Counted from the first letter of the stretch, positions 1-9,463 are shown. The stretch: 64,000 bases of DNA from CAYVUM01 sp964619055 (GCA_964619055.1 CAZUDB010000008.1:17320-81319); one strand, 5' to 3'. The notes: generated from the letters alone by a model not told the origin. Translations and numbers: made by a program.

Positions 1-210
1 CTCATCTCGCGCCGGTGTCGCGGCGACGCTGACGGTCGCCACGGATGGGCCCGCCAACGCGGCGGCCTTGGCGGCTTTGCGAGACTTCATCTTCTCAAGG
101 GTTGTGACGATGACCCAGATGGCCCCAGCGGTGCCGAATGCGACAATGATCGTCAGGAGGTATCCGATCAGCGCCTGCACAAGCCCGGCACCAACGCCCA
201 TTTCTTCCAT
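1..210 (-). CDS. OadG-family small membrane subunit (sodium-pump decarboxylase gamma/delta-like), partial
   Basis: The reading frame opens at an ATG at 210 and runs off the left edge of the window, so the C-terminus is missing. The visible 70 residues begin MEEMGVGAGL, followed by one hydrophobic segment (about residues 10-36), a short charged stretch (KMKSRKAAK) and an Ala/Pro-rich tail. This is the layout of the OadG/MmdD family, the one-helix subunit that holds together sodium-translocating biotin-dependent decarboxylases in the inner membrane. It lies 51 bp downstream of, and on the same strand as, a carboxyltransferase gene, which is the usual partner. The next genes, outside the window, would be expected to be a biotin carrier protein and the OadB-type membrane pump. 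The assignment rests on layout and context, because the family is poorly conserved in sequence. Confidence 0.6.
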   Translation of the reverse strand, partial: MEEMGVGAGLVQALIGYLLTIIVAFGTAGAIWVIVTTLEKMKSRKAAKAAALAGPSVATVSVAATPARDE

Positions 211-261
211 GATGTTTCACTCTCCTCGGCCGTTTCCGACGTGCTCGGTTCGGTTCGGCCG

Positions 262-1815
262 CTACAGCGGAATGTTGCCGTGCTTCTTGGGTGGGCGATT
301 TTCGCGCTTATTGATCAGCTTGCGGAGCGTCATGGATAGGACCGAGCGGGTTCGCGACGGCTCGATGATATCCGTCACGTAACCGCGGGCGGCGGCTAGG
401 TAGGGTGACGCAAACTCCTCACGATAGGCCGCCACCAACTCGGCTCGCTTGGCCTTGGCATCCTCGGCCTCTTTCAGTTCCTTGCGGTAGAGGATGTTGA
501 CGGCACCGTCAGCCCCCATCACCGCGACCTCGGCCGTGGGCCAAGCGTAGACCACATCGGCGCCTAAGTCCTGGCTGCACATGGCGAGGTAGGCCCCGCC
601 ATAGGACTTGCGGCACAGCAAGGTGATTTTCGGCACCGTGGAGCCCGAGTAGGCGAAGAGCATCTTGGCGCCGTGGCGGATGATGCCACCGCGCTCCTGC
701 TCGATCCCGGGCAGGAAGCCGGGTACATCGACCAGTGTGGTGATGGGAATGTTGAAGGCGTTGCAGAACCGGATGAAGCGGGCCGCCTTATCGGAGGAGT
801 CGATATCGAGGCAGCCGGCTTTCTCAATGGAGTTGTTGGCGATAAAGCCCACCACAATGCCTTCGATGCGTCCGAAGCCGACGATCATGTTCTTGGCGAA
901 GCCGGCGTGGACCTCAAGGAACTCACCGCCGTCAACGATGCGCAGCAGGATCGCCTTCATATCCATGGCGACCGAGGGATCGGATTGGACCAGCTTGTCC
1001 ATGCCCGTGTCCTCGCCCATGGCGACGGCGTCTGTCGGTTGGTGCGGCGGGTCCTCGGAGTTGTTGGAGGGCAGGTAGCTCAGCAACGCCCTGGTGATGT
1101 CTAGCGCGTGCTGATCATCCTCGGCGACGAAATGGACGTTGCCGCTGACGGTCGCATGCATGACGGCGCCGCCCACCTCTTCCATCGTCACTTCGCGTCC
1201 GGTGACCGCCTTGATCACCTGCGGGCCCGTGATGAACAGCTGGGCGTCTTTCTTGGTCATGATGATCCAGTCCATCAGCGCCGGCGAGTACGAGGCGCCG
1301 CCGGCGCAAGGGCCGGCGATGATGGCGATCTGGGGCACCACACCCGAAAGCAGGGTGTTGTTATAAAAAACCTCACCGTAGCCGGAGAGCGCATCCACTC
1401 CTTCTTGGATGCGGGCACCGCCGGAGTCGGCGATACCGACCAGCGGTGTGCCGTTCTTCAGCGCGTACTCCTGGCCCTGGATCATGCGGCGGGCGTGCAT
1501 CTTGCCGAGCGACCCGCCGAGGACGGTGAAATCCTGGCTGAATGCTGTGACCTGACGGCCATCCACGTAGCCCGAACCGGCGACGATGCCGTCGCCCGGA
1601 TAGTCCTCCGACTCCATACCGAAGAACGTGCACTGGTGCTTGATGAAGGCACCCATTTCCTGGAACGTATCGGGCTGAAAAAGGTACATCAGCCGCTCAC
1701 GAGCGGTCATCTGCCCCTTGTCGTGGCGCTTCTTGATCTTATCTTCACCACCAGCGGCCATGACTTTTTTGCGCTCGGTGCGATAGCGATCGAGGATTTT
1801 GGTGTCGAGAGGCAT
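262..1815 (-). CDS. Acyl-CoA carboxyltransferase subunit (methylmalonyl-CoA decarboxylase alpha / propionyl-CoA carboxylase beta type)
   Basis: A 517-residue protein of the crotonase-like carboxyltransferase family, about the usual length of 510-520. It moves CO2 between a biotin carrier and a short acyl-CoA such as propionyl/methylmalonyl-CoA. The N-terminal half has SGGARIQEG (131-139) and GPCAGGASYSPAL (168-180). The C-terminal half has the second oxyanion-hole region CRKSYGGAYLAMCSQDLGAD. The frame stays open upstream to 1950, but the ATG at 1815 is preferred: it is preceded by AGGAGG at good spacing and begins with the family-typical MPLDTKILDRY. The OadG-like gene follows 51 bp downstream, so a sodium-pumping methylmalonyl-CoA decarboxylase (MmdA role) is at least as likely as a cytosolic carboxylase. 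Sequence alone cannot separate these two. Confidence 0.85.
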   Translation of the reverse strand: MPLDTKILDRYRTERKKVMAAGGEDKIKKRHDKGQMTARERLMYLFQPDTFQEMGAFIKHQCTFFGMESEDYPGDGIVAGSGYVDGRQVTAFSQDFTVLGGSLGKMHARRMIQGQEYALKNGTPLVGIADSGGARIQEGVDALSGYGEVFYNNTLLSGVVPQIAIIAGPCAGGASYSPALMDWIIMTKKDAQLFITGPQVIKAVTGREVTMEEVGGAVMHATVSGNVHFVAEDDQHALDITRALLSYLPSNNSEDPPHQPTDAVAMGEDTGMDKLVQSDPSVAMDMKAILLRIVDGGEFLEVHAGFAKNMIVGFGRIEGIVVGFIANNSIEKAGCLDIDSSDKAARFIRFCNAFNIPITTLVDVPGFLPGIEQERGGIIRHGAKMLFAYSGSTVPKITLLCRKSYGGAYLAMCSQDLGADVVYAWPTAEVAVMGADGAVNILYRKELKEAEDAKAKRAELVAAYREEFASPYLAAARGYVTDIIEPSRTRSVLSMTLRKLINKRENRPPKKHGNIPL

Positions 1816-2238
1816 GTGTAGAACGATCCTCCTGGGTGGCGGCGACGTCGAGATCGCACCACACCCCTTATCCCCGCCGGTCGTTGCCGCCGGCTGTCCG
1901 GTCCTGGTCCACACGGGCCATGTCATTGCGCACTGCACAAAGAAGCGCACAACGCTCCCCGGGAACCGGGTATTTCATCTCTGCGGTTGAATCTCCCCGC
2001 AACAACGCCAAAACCCTAGAACCCTGCCGCTCTGAAGTCAAAACAAATAGAGGTTTAGGGGCAGCATGTGCGGCATGTCGGCCGCGCGGATGTTGCGTGT
2101 GCGAACATCTCGACGCGGCTGTCTGGTGTCCCGCAGTGATCTGGAGCGTGATCAAAAACCTGTGACATTGGCGCCGGCCGTCGACGTCCCCCGCCATTGA
2201 CCGGATTACGGTTGGGGTGGAAATCCGATCGGCGGTGG
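1816..2238. other. Intergenic region upstream of the carboxyltransferase operon
   Basis: About 420 bp lie between the carboxyltransferase start and the end of the MFS gene, both on the minus strand. No reading frame here looks like a gene on either strand. It should hold the promoter of the carboxyltransferase operon and the terminator of the MFS gene. I see no strong T-tailed hairpin and no -35/-10 pair that I would commit to. Confidence 0.5.
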
Positions 2239-3777
2239 TCAGCTGGCTTGGGCCTTCAGCTTCCGCTCGTCGATCGCGATGGCCGCCACGATACCAAGGA
2301 GGGCTGTCGCGAGCGCCAGCCAATAAGCGTGACTGAGCCCGTTCGCGAACGCGTCTACGACGACCGTTTGGATCGTGTGCACGGTCTCAGTGCTGTGACT
2401 CGCCAGGATCTGGCGGACGGCGTCGGACGTGGGTGACGCGGCGTTGAGCGCAGCTTGGTCCGTCGGCGATATCGCGATGTCAGCCTTCGCCAAACCGTCC
2501 GCCAAGGACCTGCGACTGGTTACGTACATGATCGCCGTTCCGGCAGCGACCCCCATAGCGCCGAAACTCAAGTGCACCATGAACGACAGGGCGCCGGCGA
2601 CCCCGGCGCGCGCTGGTGGGACGGACCCGACCGCGGCCGCCCCTGCCGCGCTGACGGCGAAGGCACCGCCGATGCCAATCAGGAGCATGGCCGGCAGCAA
2701 CGCCCAATAGCCCCATGACGGCGTCAAGAAAAGCAACGTCGCAGAGCCGAAACTCACCAAGACGTATCCGATCAGCATCAACCGTTTTGGGCCCACCGGT
2801 TGGTAAAGACGCCCGGAGAGGATGGAGCCGATCGCCAACGGCACCATCAACGGCAACACGCCGAAGGACGATTCAAGCACCGTCCAACCCATGGTTTTCT
2901 GCATGTATTGGGGGAAATACAGAAACGCGAGAAAGACCGCCGGGATGATCAGCGCGTTCATCGATAAGGCCAACAGGAATTCACGTCGGCGCATCAGGGT
3001 CGGCGGCACCATCGGGTCGGCAACGCGGCGTTCGATGAACGGAAAGGCGATCAGCAGGATCGCGCTGAGGGCGAACAGGCCAAGAATCGGCGGCGTGCCC
3101 CAGCCCCAATCGGCTCCCACGTCGAGTGCGGCAAGTAGGGCCATAATAGCAATCCCCAACACGGCCATTCCGGCATAGTCAACACGCTCGTTGACAAGCG
3201 TGGGGGGCTCCTTCGGTAAGAATCGCTGGGCGAAGAGCAGCGATAAAACTGCTAAGAGAACATTGATCAGAAAGAAAAGCCGCCAGTCCCCCATGGACAC
3301 GGACACCCCACTGATCAAGGGACCGACCACGTTGCCGGTGGTTACGCCAGCAAGGATCAAGCCCATGACAAAACCGCGCTTTTCTTCTTCGACGAGGATC
3401 GTACTTTGGGCCAACAAATTTGGCCATATACAAGCGGCACCAATGCCTTGAAGGGCACGGGCCGCGATAAGTAAAGAAATCGTTGGTGCGAAAAGGCAAC
3501 AAAGCGAAGCAACAAAGAAGATTGATAGACCAGCCATCATCAAATGGCGGCGTCCATACATATCGCCAAGGCGTCCGCCAGCGGCCAAAACCACACTAAA
3601 CGTCAAGGCATAAATATTTAGGACCCATTGCGAGGTGGTTATATCAACAGAATATTCATTTTCAATTGGAGGAACCAGAAGGAGGGCGCCGGTAAAATCT
3701 GTCCCAACCATGAACGCGACGACGCCCAGCGTCATAATGCTTAGTTTTAGGTTCTGAACCAATCGGACTCTCCCCAT
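2239..3777 (-). CDS. MFS transporter, DHA2 (EmrB/QacA-type) drug exporter family
   Basis: A 512-residue integral membrane protein with about 14 hydrophobic segments, the length and helix count of the 14-TM DHA2 proton antiporters. Motif A between helices 2 and 3 is clear (GGRLGDMYGRRHLMMAG, about residues 66-82). Motif C-like glycines sit in the fifth helix (GVTTGNVVGPLISG). The role would be proton-driven export of hydrophobic or amphipathic compounds across the inner membrane; the substrate cannot be read from sequence. The ATG at 3777 is chosen because the upstream extension in this frame has only a TTG start and no convincing ribosome site. No adjacent regulator or membrane-fusion protein is present, so it is a single-gene unit. 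Confidence 0.85.
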   Translation of the reverse strand: MGRVRLVQNLKLSIMTLGVVAFMVGTDFTGALLLVPPIENEYSVDITTSQWVLNIYALTFSVVLAAGGRLGDMYGRRHLMMAGLSIFFVASLCCLFAPTISLLIAARALQGIGAACIWPNLLAQSTILVEEEKRGFVMGLILAGVTTGNVVGPLISGVSVSMGDWRLFFLINVLLAVLSLLFAQRFLPKEPPTLVNERVDYAGMAVLGIAIMALLAALDVGADWGWGTPPILGLFALSAILLIAFPFIERRVADPMVPPTLMRRREFLLALSMNALIIPAVFLAFLYFPQYMQKTMGWTVLESSFGVLPLMVPLAIGSILSGRLYQPVGPKRLMLIGYVLVSFGSATLLFLTPSWGYWALLPAMLLIGIGGAFAVSAAGAAAVGSVPPARAGVAGALSFMVHLSFGAMGVAAGTAIMYVTSRRSLADGLAKADIAISPTDQAALNAASPTSDAVRQILASHSTETVHTIQTVVVDAFANGLSHAYWLALATALLGIVAAIAIDERKLKAQAS

Positions 3778-3968
3778 CAAGGCGGCGCCACCATAGGTCC
3801 AGCCGTCTGCGCGCCGCAATCACAATACCGCTCGGGATCTCAGACGGCCGTACGCGCCAGGTTGAGGCTGACCGATACCGACTCCCCGAAGGCCGATCGG
3901 CCTCCGAGGATCGGTCTTGTCGTCTTGCTTGATGACCGGCGGCGATTGCGGCTTTTTAGCCCTGCGTC

Positions 3969-4442
3969 TTATCCCTGTGGCGTCACGCCCGGCGGCGGGC
4001 AACTGTTATCCGTCGTCACAGTGACGGTTTCGGTGTCCTTCGTTTCCCCGGCAACGCTCGGCACCAACTCACCCTTAAACGTGATCGACGAGGGCACGTT
4101 CGTGCCAAACACGTCAGTAACGGAAACCGTGTATGAACCCTCGGTGCCGTCGTCCATGCATTGGTGGTGTAGTGTTGGATGGAGTTTTTCTTCGTTGGCT
4201 GACAAATCGACGCACAACGTATTCGGATTGCTCCAATCATTTAGGGCGACCGTGTAGCCGATGCGAAAGGTCAATAGACCGGGCGTGTTTAGGCACAGGA
4301 TGGACGGCTGCACCACGAAGCGGGTGAATTCCGGGTCTTGTGCCGGTGGTTGCCGGTTTTGCGTCCGCGGGCAGCCGGTTAAGGCAACGGTCGTGACCGC
4401 CAGAACCGCAACCGCAGCCAGCCTTTTTGTCGATTTGTTCAT
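3969..4442 (-). CDS. Putative lipoprotein of unknown function
   Basis: A 157-residue protein with a lipoprotein signal: basic N-terminus MNKSTKRLAA, a hydrophobic core, and the lipobox ALTGC with the lipidated Cys at 24. The mature part is polar and contains four further cysteines (one in SILCLN, one in NTLCVD, one in HHQCMD and one in NSCPP), so it may be disulphide-bonded. It has a beta-rich character (SYTVSVTDVFG, then TVTVTTD near the end). The start at 4442 is favoured over the upstream in-frame ATG because it begins the signal peptide and follows a GGGGAAA-type site. I do not recognise a family. It may be outer-membrane or periplasmic. The upstream DNA is AT-richer than the surroundings. 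Confidence 0.65.
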   Translation of the reverse strand: MNKSTKRLAAVAVLAVTTVALTGCPRTQNRQPPAQDPEFTRFVVQPSILCLNTPGLLTFRIGYTVALNDWSNPNTLCVDLSANEEKLHPTLHHQCMDDGTEGSYTVSVTDVFGTNVPSSITFKGELVPSVAGETKDTETVTVTTDNSCPPPGVTPQG

Positions 4443-4718
4443 TTTTTGGTTTCCCCTGCTTTTGTTTTCGATGTTAACACTTTCAAAGATCTGCAATAGC
4501 GATGTCGCAAGGCGAACACCACACCCTTTTTTTCGCTTGTACTTTGGAGTGGGCGGACCGATGGCAGGATACGAAGTATCGGCCGTATTAACGCCTATGT
4601 CTCGTCAACGGCGCCGAAATCAGAAATTTCTTATGGTGTTTAGAAGCGAAATACCGGCCCGATAGAACCGGAGCATTGGTTAACGACGCACAACAAACCA
4701 ACGGTCAACCAGCGGCTT

Positions 4719-5141
4719 CTATTGACCGCATTCGATGGCAATATCGAAATTTCCATCCCGGATTTTCATCAAACTTGTCTCCAAAAAGCCGAAATTCAGA
4801 TTGTCGATCGTGTTTTGGTGATCGCCGGTCCACACCACATCGGGGCCTTCCGTTGTTTCGGCCAAGAGATAGATGGTCTGGTGGTCGGTTCTCAGCGGCT
4901 CGCCCTCGAACTGCAAAAAAACCCGTTCGTTGCCGGCGATATCCCACCAGCCCCGCGTTTCCCAGGACCCTTCAATGGTCTTGTATTTGACGGCCACGAT
5001 CACCGGTTGTTCACAGTCGTTGATGAACAAGATTTTGCCGGTCTCCGTCGCTTCCTTGGCCGGTTGCGCGGCGACGCGCAGTGGTGCAAGGCCAAGAGCA
5101 AGCGCAAAGAGGATCGCATAGCAAGCAAGGATCGATTTCAT
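4719..5141 (-). CDS. DUF1036 family exported protein
   Basis: A 140-residue protein with an N-terminal signal peptide (about residues 1-26, ending VAAQP). The body fits DUF1036: a strand with a Cys (FINDCEQPVIVAVKY), then SWETRGWWDIAGNE, which is the family hallmark W-x3-GWW-x-I-x-x-[GN], and late residues IAIECGQ with a second Cys. DUF1036 proteins are small beta-rich exported proteins, common in alphaproteobacteria and of unknown function. It lies 276 bp upstream of the lipoprotein gene on the same strand, but the gap argues against tight co-transcription. The start is the first ATG of the signal peptide. Confidence 0.75.
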   Translation of the reverse strand: MKSILACYAILFALALGLAPLRVAAQPAKEATETGKILFINDCEQPVIVAVKYKTIEGSWETRGWWDIAGNERVFLQFEGEPLRTDHQTIYLLAETTEGPDVVWTGDHQNTIDNLNFGFLETSLMKIRDGNFDIAIECGQ

Positions 5142-5382
5142 CGTGAAACCCCGGTTTTTCTTGGCACCTGGTGGATCGAAACAAATGTTTGGTGTGAGTG
5201 CCCGACAGCGATGATCTTGCCAGGATCAGGAGGTTGGAGAAAGGGGTTGGGCGCAACGGTGGGCTCCGTGATGAGGCGGTTGCGATCCGATTTTGGGTTC
5301 CGGCTTGTCACGCGCCCGTTGACGCCGATCTCCCCATCGGCGTAACTCCGCCCGCGCACAATCCACAAGGGAGGCTGGGACC

Positions 5383-5895
5383 ATGAGCGACCTCGTTTGT
5401 ATTGCCTACGACAAGTCGGAAACCGCCGATGCGGTGCTCAACGAGCTTCGGACGCTGCAGGCCGAACATCTGATCGACCTGGAAGATGCCTGTGTCGTCG
5501 TCCGCGACGCGAACGGCAAGGTTCACCTCAAGCAGTCCGTCAATCTGATCGCCATGGGCGCGTCAAGCGGCGCCATGTGGGGTGGCTTGTTTGGCTTGTT
5601 GGTCGGTCTCTTGTTCTTGAATCCGCTGATTGGCTGGGCAGCTGGCATCGCCATTGGCGCCGGGACGGGCGCCCTCTCCGGCAAGCTCACCGACTACGGC
5701 ATCAACGACGACTTCATCAAGTCGGTTGGCGCAACGATCAAGGAGCAGAGCTCCGCCCTGTTCCTGCTGATCCGCTCCGTCAACGAGGAGAAGGTCATGC
5801 CCGACCTCGCCAGGTTCGGCGGCACGGTGCTGAAGACCTCGCTCACCACGGAGGAGGATCAAAAGCTGCAGGATGCGTTGCGGAACGCGGGCTAA
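5383..5895 (+). CDS. DUF1269 domain membrane protein
   Basis: A 170-residue protein matching the DUF1269 layout: a soluble N-terminal part (SDLVCIAYDKSETADAVLNEL), a central glycine-rich hydrophobic hairpin (about residues 58-98, with MWGGLFGLLVGLLFL and AAGIAIGAGTGALSGKL), then a soluble C-terminus with DDFIKSVG and SSALFLLI. Members are predicted inner-membrane proteins without an assigned role, often seen with stress functions. AGGGAGG lies about 10 nt before the ATG. It is monocistronic here, between divergent and convergent neighbours. Confidence 0.85.
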   Translation: MSDLVCIAYDKSETADAVLNELRTLQAEHLIDLEDACVVVRDANGKVHLKQSVNLIAMGASSGAMWGGLFGLLVGLLFLNPLIGWAAGIAIGAGTGALSGKLTDYGINDDFIKSVGATIKEQSSALFLLIRSVNEEKVMPDLARFGGTVLKTSLTTEEDQKLQDALRNAG

Positions 5896-5957
5896 CGGCG
5901 ACACGCCGCCGCATCGGCCGAAAGGGTGTGAATAAGCGAGCGATCCGGACCGGCGCG

Positions 5958-6935
5958 CTAGACCACCAGCACCGTCGAGCCCGTGGTTTTTCGCGCCTCC
6001 AGGTCGTTGTGCGCCGTTGCCGCGTCGGCGAGCGGATAGTCCTGATCGACCCGGATGGTCACGGCGCCGCTCGTCAGCACCTCGAAAAGGTCCGTGGCCA
6101 TGGCGCGATAATCGACCGCTTTGGCGGAATAGGTCATCAGGGTCGGACGGGTGAAAAACAGCGAGCCACGGCTTGCCAGCATGGCCGGCTCGAAGGCCGG
6201 CACCGGGCCCGATGCGTTGCCGAAGCTCACCATCATGCCGAGCGGGCGAAGCGCATCAAGTGAGGCTTCAAAGGTGGCGGCCCCGACGGAGTCGTAGACC
6301 ACCGGCACGCCCTCGCCGCCGGTCAGCTCACGCACTCGTTCGGCGATTGGCTCGCGGGTGTAGATGATCGGATGGTCGCAGCCGTGGGCCTGGGCGAGTT
6401 CCGCTTTGGCATCGTTGCCGACGGTCCCGATCACGGTCGCGCCTAGGCGCTTGGCCCACTGACAGGCAATCAGTCCGACGCCACCGGCGGCGGCGTGAAT
6501 CAACACGGTCTCGCCCGCCCGAACGCGATAGGTCTGTCGGAGCAGGTATTGCGCCGTTAGGCCCTTAAGCATGACGGCGGCGGCGATGCGGTCGTCGATG
6601 GCCTCGGGCAGGGTGATCACCCGGTCCGCCGGCATCAACCGGGCTTCGGCATAGGCACCCACCGGCCCGGACGCGTATGCAACGCGGTCTCCCACGGCCA
6701 CGTCCGTGACCCCGTCGCCAACGGCCTCCACCACGCCCGCGGCTTCCATGCCGAGGACGGCCGGGAGGGTCGGCAGCGGATAAAGGCCGGTGCGGTGATA
6801 GACATCAATGAAATTGAGGCCAACGAACGTATGCCTGATCCGGACCTCGCCGGGACCCGGCGTGCCCACGTCCACGGTGTCCCAAACCAGGGCATCCGGC
6901 CCGCCCGGTTCGTGAATGCGAATGGCATGGGTCAT
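5958..6935 (-). CDS. Zinc-free quinone oxidoreductase (NADPH:quinone reductase, MDR superfamily)
   Basis: A 325-residue medium-chain dehydrogenase/reductase. The N-terminal GroES-like domain has NFIDVYHRTGLYPLP and GMEAAGVVEAVG. The Rossmann domain has the nucleotide motif AAAGGVG (148-154) of the zeta-crystallin/QOR branch, followed by HAAAGGVGLIACQWAKRLGA context. Zinc-ligand cysteines are absent, as expected for QOR. It would reduce quinones or other electrophilic carbonyls with NADPH in the cytosol. The ATG at 6935 overlaps the stop of the alkyltransferase gene by 4 nt (ATGA), so the two genes are translationally coupled. A GGAGG-type site lies inside the upstream gene. Confidence 0.9.
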   Translation of the reverse strand: MTHAIRIHEPGGPDALVWDTVDVGTPGPGEVRIRHTFVGLNFIDVYHRTGLYPLPTLPAVLGMEAAGVVEAVGDGVTDVAVGDRVAYASGPVGAYAEARLMPADRVITLPEAIDDRIAAAVMLKGLTAQYLLRQTYRVRAGETVLIHAAAGGVGLIACQWAKRLGATVIGTVGNDAKAELAQAHGCDHPIIYTREPIAERVRELTGGEGVPVVYDSVGAATFEASLDALRPLGMMVSFGNASGPVPAFEPAMLASRGSLFFTRPTLMTYSAKAVDYRAMATDLFEVLTSGAVTIRVDQDYPLADAATAHNDLEARKTTGSTVLVV

Positions 6936-7423
6936 ACCAATCCTCCCTTTGCCGGCCTTTTCTCTTCGGACCGGCGCTCCAGGTCCAACAGGGCTTGTTT
7001 GGTTGCAAGGCCGCGCCCGCCCGAATAGCCGCCAAGCCCGCCGCCCGCCGCGATCACCCGATGGCAGGGGATGACCACGGCGATCCGGTTGCGCCCGCAG
7101 GCCCGGCCGACGGCGCGGGGGGCGCTGCCGACGGTTCGGGCCACATCGGCGTAGCTCGCGGTTTGGCCGTGCGGAATGTCCTGCATCGCCGCCCACACCC
7201 GGCGCTCGTGATCGCTGCCATCCAGCGCGAGCGGCAGGTCGAAGCGCGTGAGACGTCCCGCAAAGTAGGCGTCCAACTGCGACGTCGCTTCACGAAGGAT
7301 GGCATTGTCAGGGGGCCGGCTGTCGCTGGTCTGGCCGTCGTACCAGCCGATATCGCGCACTCGGTGCGCATCTACGACGATGGTCAGCGGCCCGAGCGCG
7401 GTTGCAATGGTCGTCCGATCCAT
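6932..7423 (-). CDS. ogt: Methylated-DNA--protein-cysteine methyltransferase
   Basis: A 163-residue suicide repair protein that takes alkyl groups from O6-alkylguanine (and O4-alkylthymine) in DNA onto a cysteine. The active-site motif IPCHRVI is present with the acceptor Cys at 120. The DNA-binding helix region YADVARTVGSAPRAVGRACG (with the arginine finger) precedes it, and GGYSGG follows. The length fits the short Ogt class; there is no Ada-type N-terminal domain. It is the first gene of a two-gene unit with the quinone oxidoreductase, overlapping it by 4 nt. Confidence 0.93.
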   Translation of the reverse strand: MDRTTIATALGPLTIVVDAHRVRDIGWYDGQTSDSRPPDNAILREATSQLDAYFAGRLTRFDLPLALDGSDHERRVWAAMQDIPHGQTASYADVARTVGSAPRAVGRACGRNRIAVVIPCHRVIAAGGGLGGYSGGRGLATKQALLDLERRSEEKRPAKGGLV

Positions 7424-7432
7424 GAACCCGCT

Positions 7433-9463
7433 TTAGCGCGCCTCCAATGCCAGACGCAAGGCGTCGGGTTCCGTAATCGGCAAGCCGCAGGTGGGACCCA
7501 CGCAGACATAAGCCGTGGCCGCTCCATCGACGGTGGTTTTGCCCGCGGCCGGGTGTTCCGGCGGCAGCGCCGCGCCGGGGGCGAGCCGAGTCAGCACGGT
7601 CAGCGGCTCGGCAGCTGCCACCACGGCGTCAATCAACGCGACCGTCCCGGAATCGTCGGGCGCGCCGACGACAACCGCCTGGCGACCCCGATCCAGCAGC
7701 TCGAAACCGCTGAGAAGTCCGGGAACCGCAATCAAATGCTGGAGGTTGTCGTCGGAGAACAGCCGCGCCAACGTATCGCACCGCTCCCGATAGCCACTCT
7801 CCCCCGTGAGCAGCCACAGCCGCGCCAGCACCTCCATCATGGTGCCGTTGCCGGATGGAGTGGCGTTGTCCATTGCCGGCTTGGTGCGTACAATCACGTC
7901 CCTGGTGTCGTCGGCGGACAGGAAATAGCCGCCATCCTGGGAATCCCAGTGGTGGCGGTCCGCCACCTCCACCCACGCCCGCGCCTTACTCAGGTAGGCT
8001 TCGTCGCCGGAGGCTTCGAACAGAGCCAACGCCGCTGCCGCCATGTTGGCGTAGTCGTCAATCACCGCCGGGTGCCGGGCCCGGCCCGCGCACCAGGTGT
8101 GGAACAACCGTTCGCCGTCGGCCATTTCCGTCTCGATGAAGCTGAACACCGCCCGCGCCGCCTCCAGCCAGGCCGGCTCGCCGAATGCGACCGCGGCCCG
8201 GGCCATGCCGCTGATCATCAGCCCGTTCCAATCGGCCAGCACCTTGTCGTCCCGTTGCGGCCAAACCCGTTCGGCGCGAACGCCGCGGAGTTTCAGCAAA
8301 CTGGCCTCCAGCTTTGCCTCGTCGGCTGCGTCACGCAAACGCATGTCATGCAGGCGGTTGAGAATGTTGTGGCCTTCCCAGTTGCCACCCCGACGGATGC
8401 CGAAGGCCGTCTTGAACGGACCTGCGTCCGCGCCGAGGATGCGGTCGATCTCCTCTTCGGACCAGATATAGAACTTGCCCTCAACGCCCTCGCTGTCGGC
8501 ATCGTAGGCGCTGGCTAAGCCAAAGTGCGCGCCGGTCTCGCCGGTTTTCAGCTCGCGGAGCACCCACTCGATGGTCTCACGCACCCGACGGCGATAGAGC
8601 GGGGAGTGAGTTTCGCGCCATACCTCGGTCATTAGGTCCACGAGCAGGGCGTTGTCGTAGAGCATCTTTTCGAAGTGGGGGACCAGCCACGCATCGTCCG
8701 TGGCATAGCGGGCGAAGCCACCGCCCACATGGTCATAGATCCCGCCCTGGCACAAGTGGTCGAGCGTCACGCCCACGGCTTCGCGAAACAGCACCGAGCC
8801 GGTTCGGCGCCAGGCCCGCCACAGGAATCGGAAAAACACCGGCTGCGGAAACTTGGGTGCATCCGCCGTGCCGCCGCGAATCGGATCAATCAGACGCTGG
8901 GCAGTGACGGCGACCTTGTCCAGCATCTCCAGGGAGAGACCCTGGCCGGCTTCGGGCCGGGCCATTCGCTCGAGGCCGTCCTTCAGGGCCGCCACGTTCT
9001 TCTGAACCTTTTCGGGCTCCTGATGATAGGTGCGGGCCACGCCCTGCAACACGTCGGTGAACGCCGGGCGGCCAAACCGGCTCGCCGGCGGGAAGTACGT
9101 CCCACCCCAGAACGGCTCGCCGTCCGGTGTCAGAAACATCGTTAGCGGCCAGCCGCCCTGTTGCCCCATCATGGCCAGCGCCGACTGATAAATCGTGTCC
9201 ACGTCCGGGCGCTCTTCGCGATCGACCTTGATGTTGACGAACAGCTCGTTCATCACGCCGGCAATGTCGTCGTTCTCGAAGCTCTCGTGGGCCATCACGT
9301 GGCACCAGTGGCAGGCGGCATAGCCGACGGACAGCAGGATCGGCTTGCCGGTGGCCTTTGCCTCCGCCAGCGCCGCGTCGCCCCAGGGTCGCCAGTGCAC
9401 CGGATTATCCTTGTGCTGAAGCAGGTAGGGGCTCGATTCAGCGCCCAGGAAGTTTTGCGACAC
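7433..9463 (-). CDS. DUF255 / thioredoxin-domain protein (YyaL, SPATA20-like)
   Basis: A 676-residue protein. The N-terminal 160 residues form a thioredoxin-like domain (DUF255) with the hallmark SSPYLLQHKDNPVHW near the start and the redox motif CHWC at 51-54, followed by MAHESFE and KVDREERPDVD. The rest is an alpha/alpha-toroid of the six-hairpin glycosidase type (KFPQPVFFRFLWRAWRRTG, GGFARYATDD, VPHFEKMLYDNALL). The family is widespread and its function is not established; a thioredoxin-like redox role is assumed. It lies 9 bp upstream of ogt on the same strand and probably shares its transcript. Confidence 0.9.
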   Translation of the reverse strand: MSQNFLGAESSPYLLQHKDNPVHWRPWGDAALAEAKATGKPILLSVGYAACHWCHVMAHESFENDDIAGVMNELFVNIKVDREERPDVDTIYQSALAMMGQQGGWPLTMFLTPDGEPFWGGTYFPPASRFGRPAFTDVLQGVARTYHQEPEKVQKNVAALKDGLERMARPEAGQGLSLEMLDKVAVTAQRLIDPIRGGTADAPKFPQPVFFRFLWRAWRRTGSVLFREAVGVTLDHLCQGGIYDHVGGGFARYATDDAWLVPHFEKMLYDNALLVDLMTEVWRETHSPLYRRRVRETIEWVLRELKTGETGAHFGLASAYDADSEGVEGKFYIWSEEEIDRILGADAGPFKTAFGIRRGGNWEGHNILNRLHDMRLRDAADEAKLEASLLKLRGVRAERVWPQRDDKVLADWNGLMISGMARAAVAFGEPAWLEAARAVFSFIETEMADGERLFHTWCAGRARHPAVIDDYANMAAAALALFEASGDEAYLSKARAWVEVADRHHWDSQDGGYFLSADDTRDVIVRTKPAMDNATPSGNGTMMEVLARLWLLTGESGYRERCDTLARLFSDDNLQHLIAVPGLLSGFELLDRGRQAVVVGAPDDSGTVALIDAVVAAAEPLTVLTRLAPGAALPPEHPAAGKTTVDGAATAYVCVGPTCGLPITEPDALRLALEAR

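Noticed and set aside
6995..8518. Long open frame on the plus strand opposite ogt and the DUF255 gene
   Set aside because: It is antisense to two well-supported genes, its product is Arg/Gln/His-rich and matches nothing; GC-rich shadow frame.
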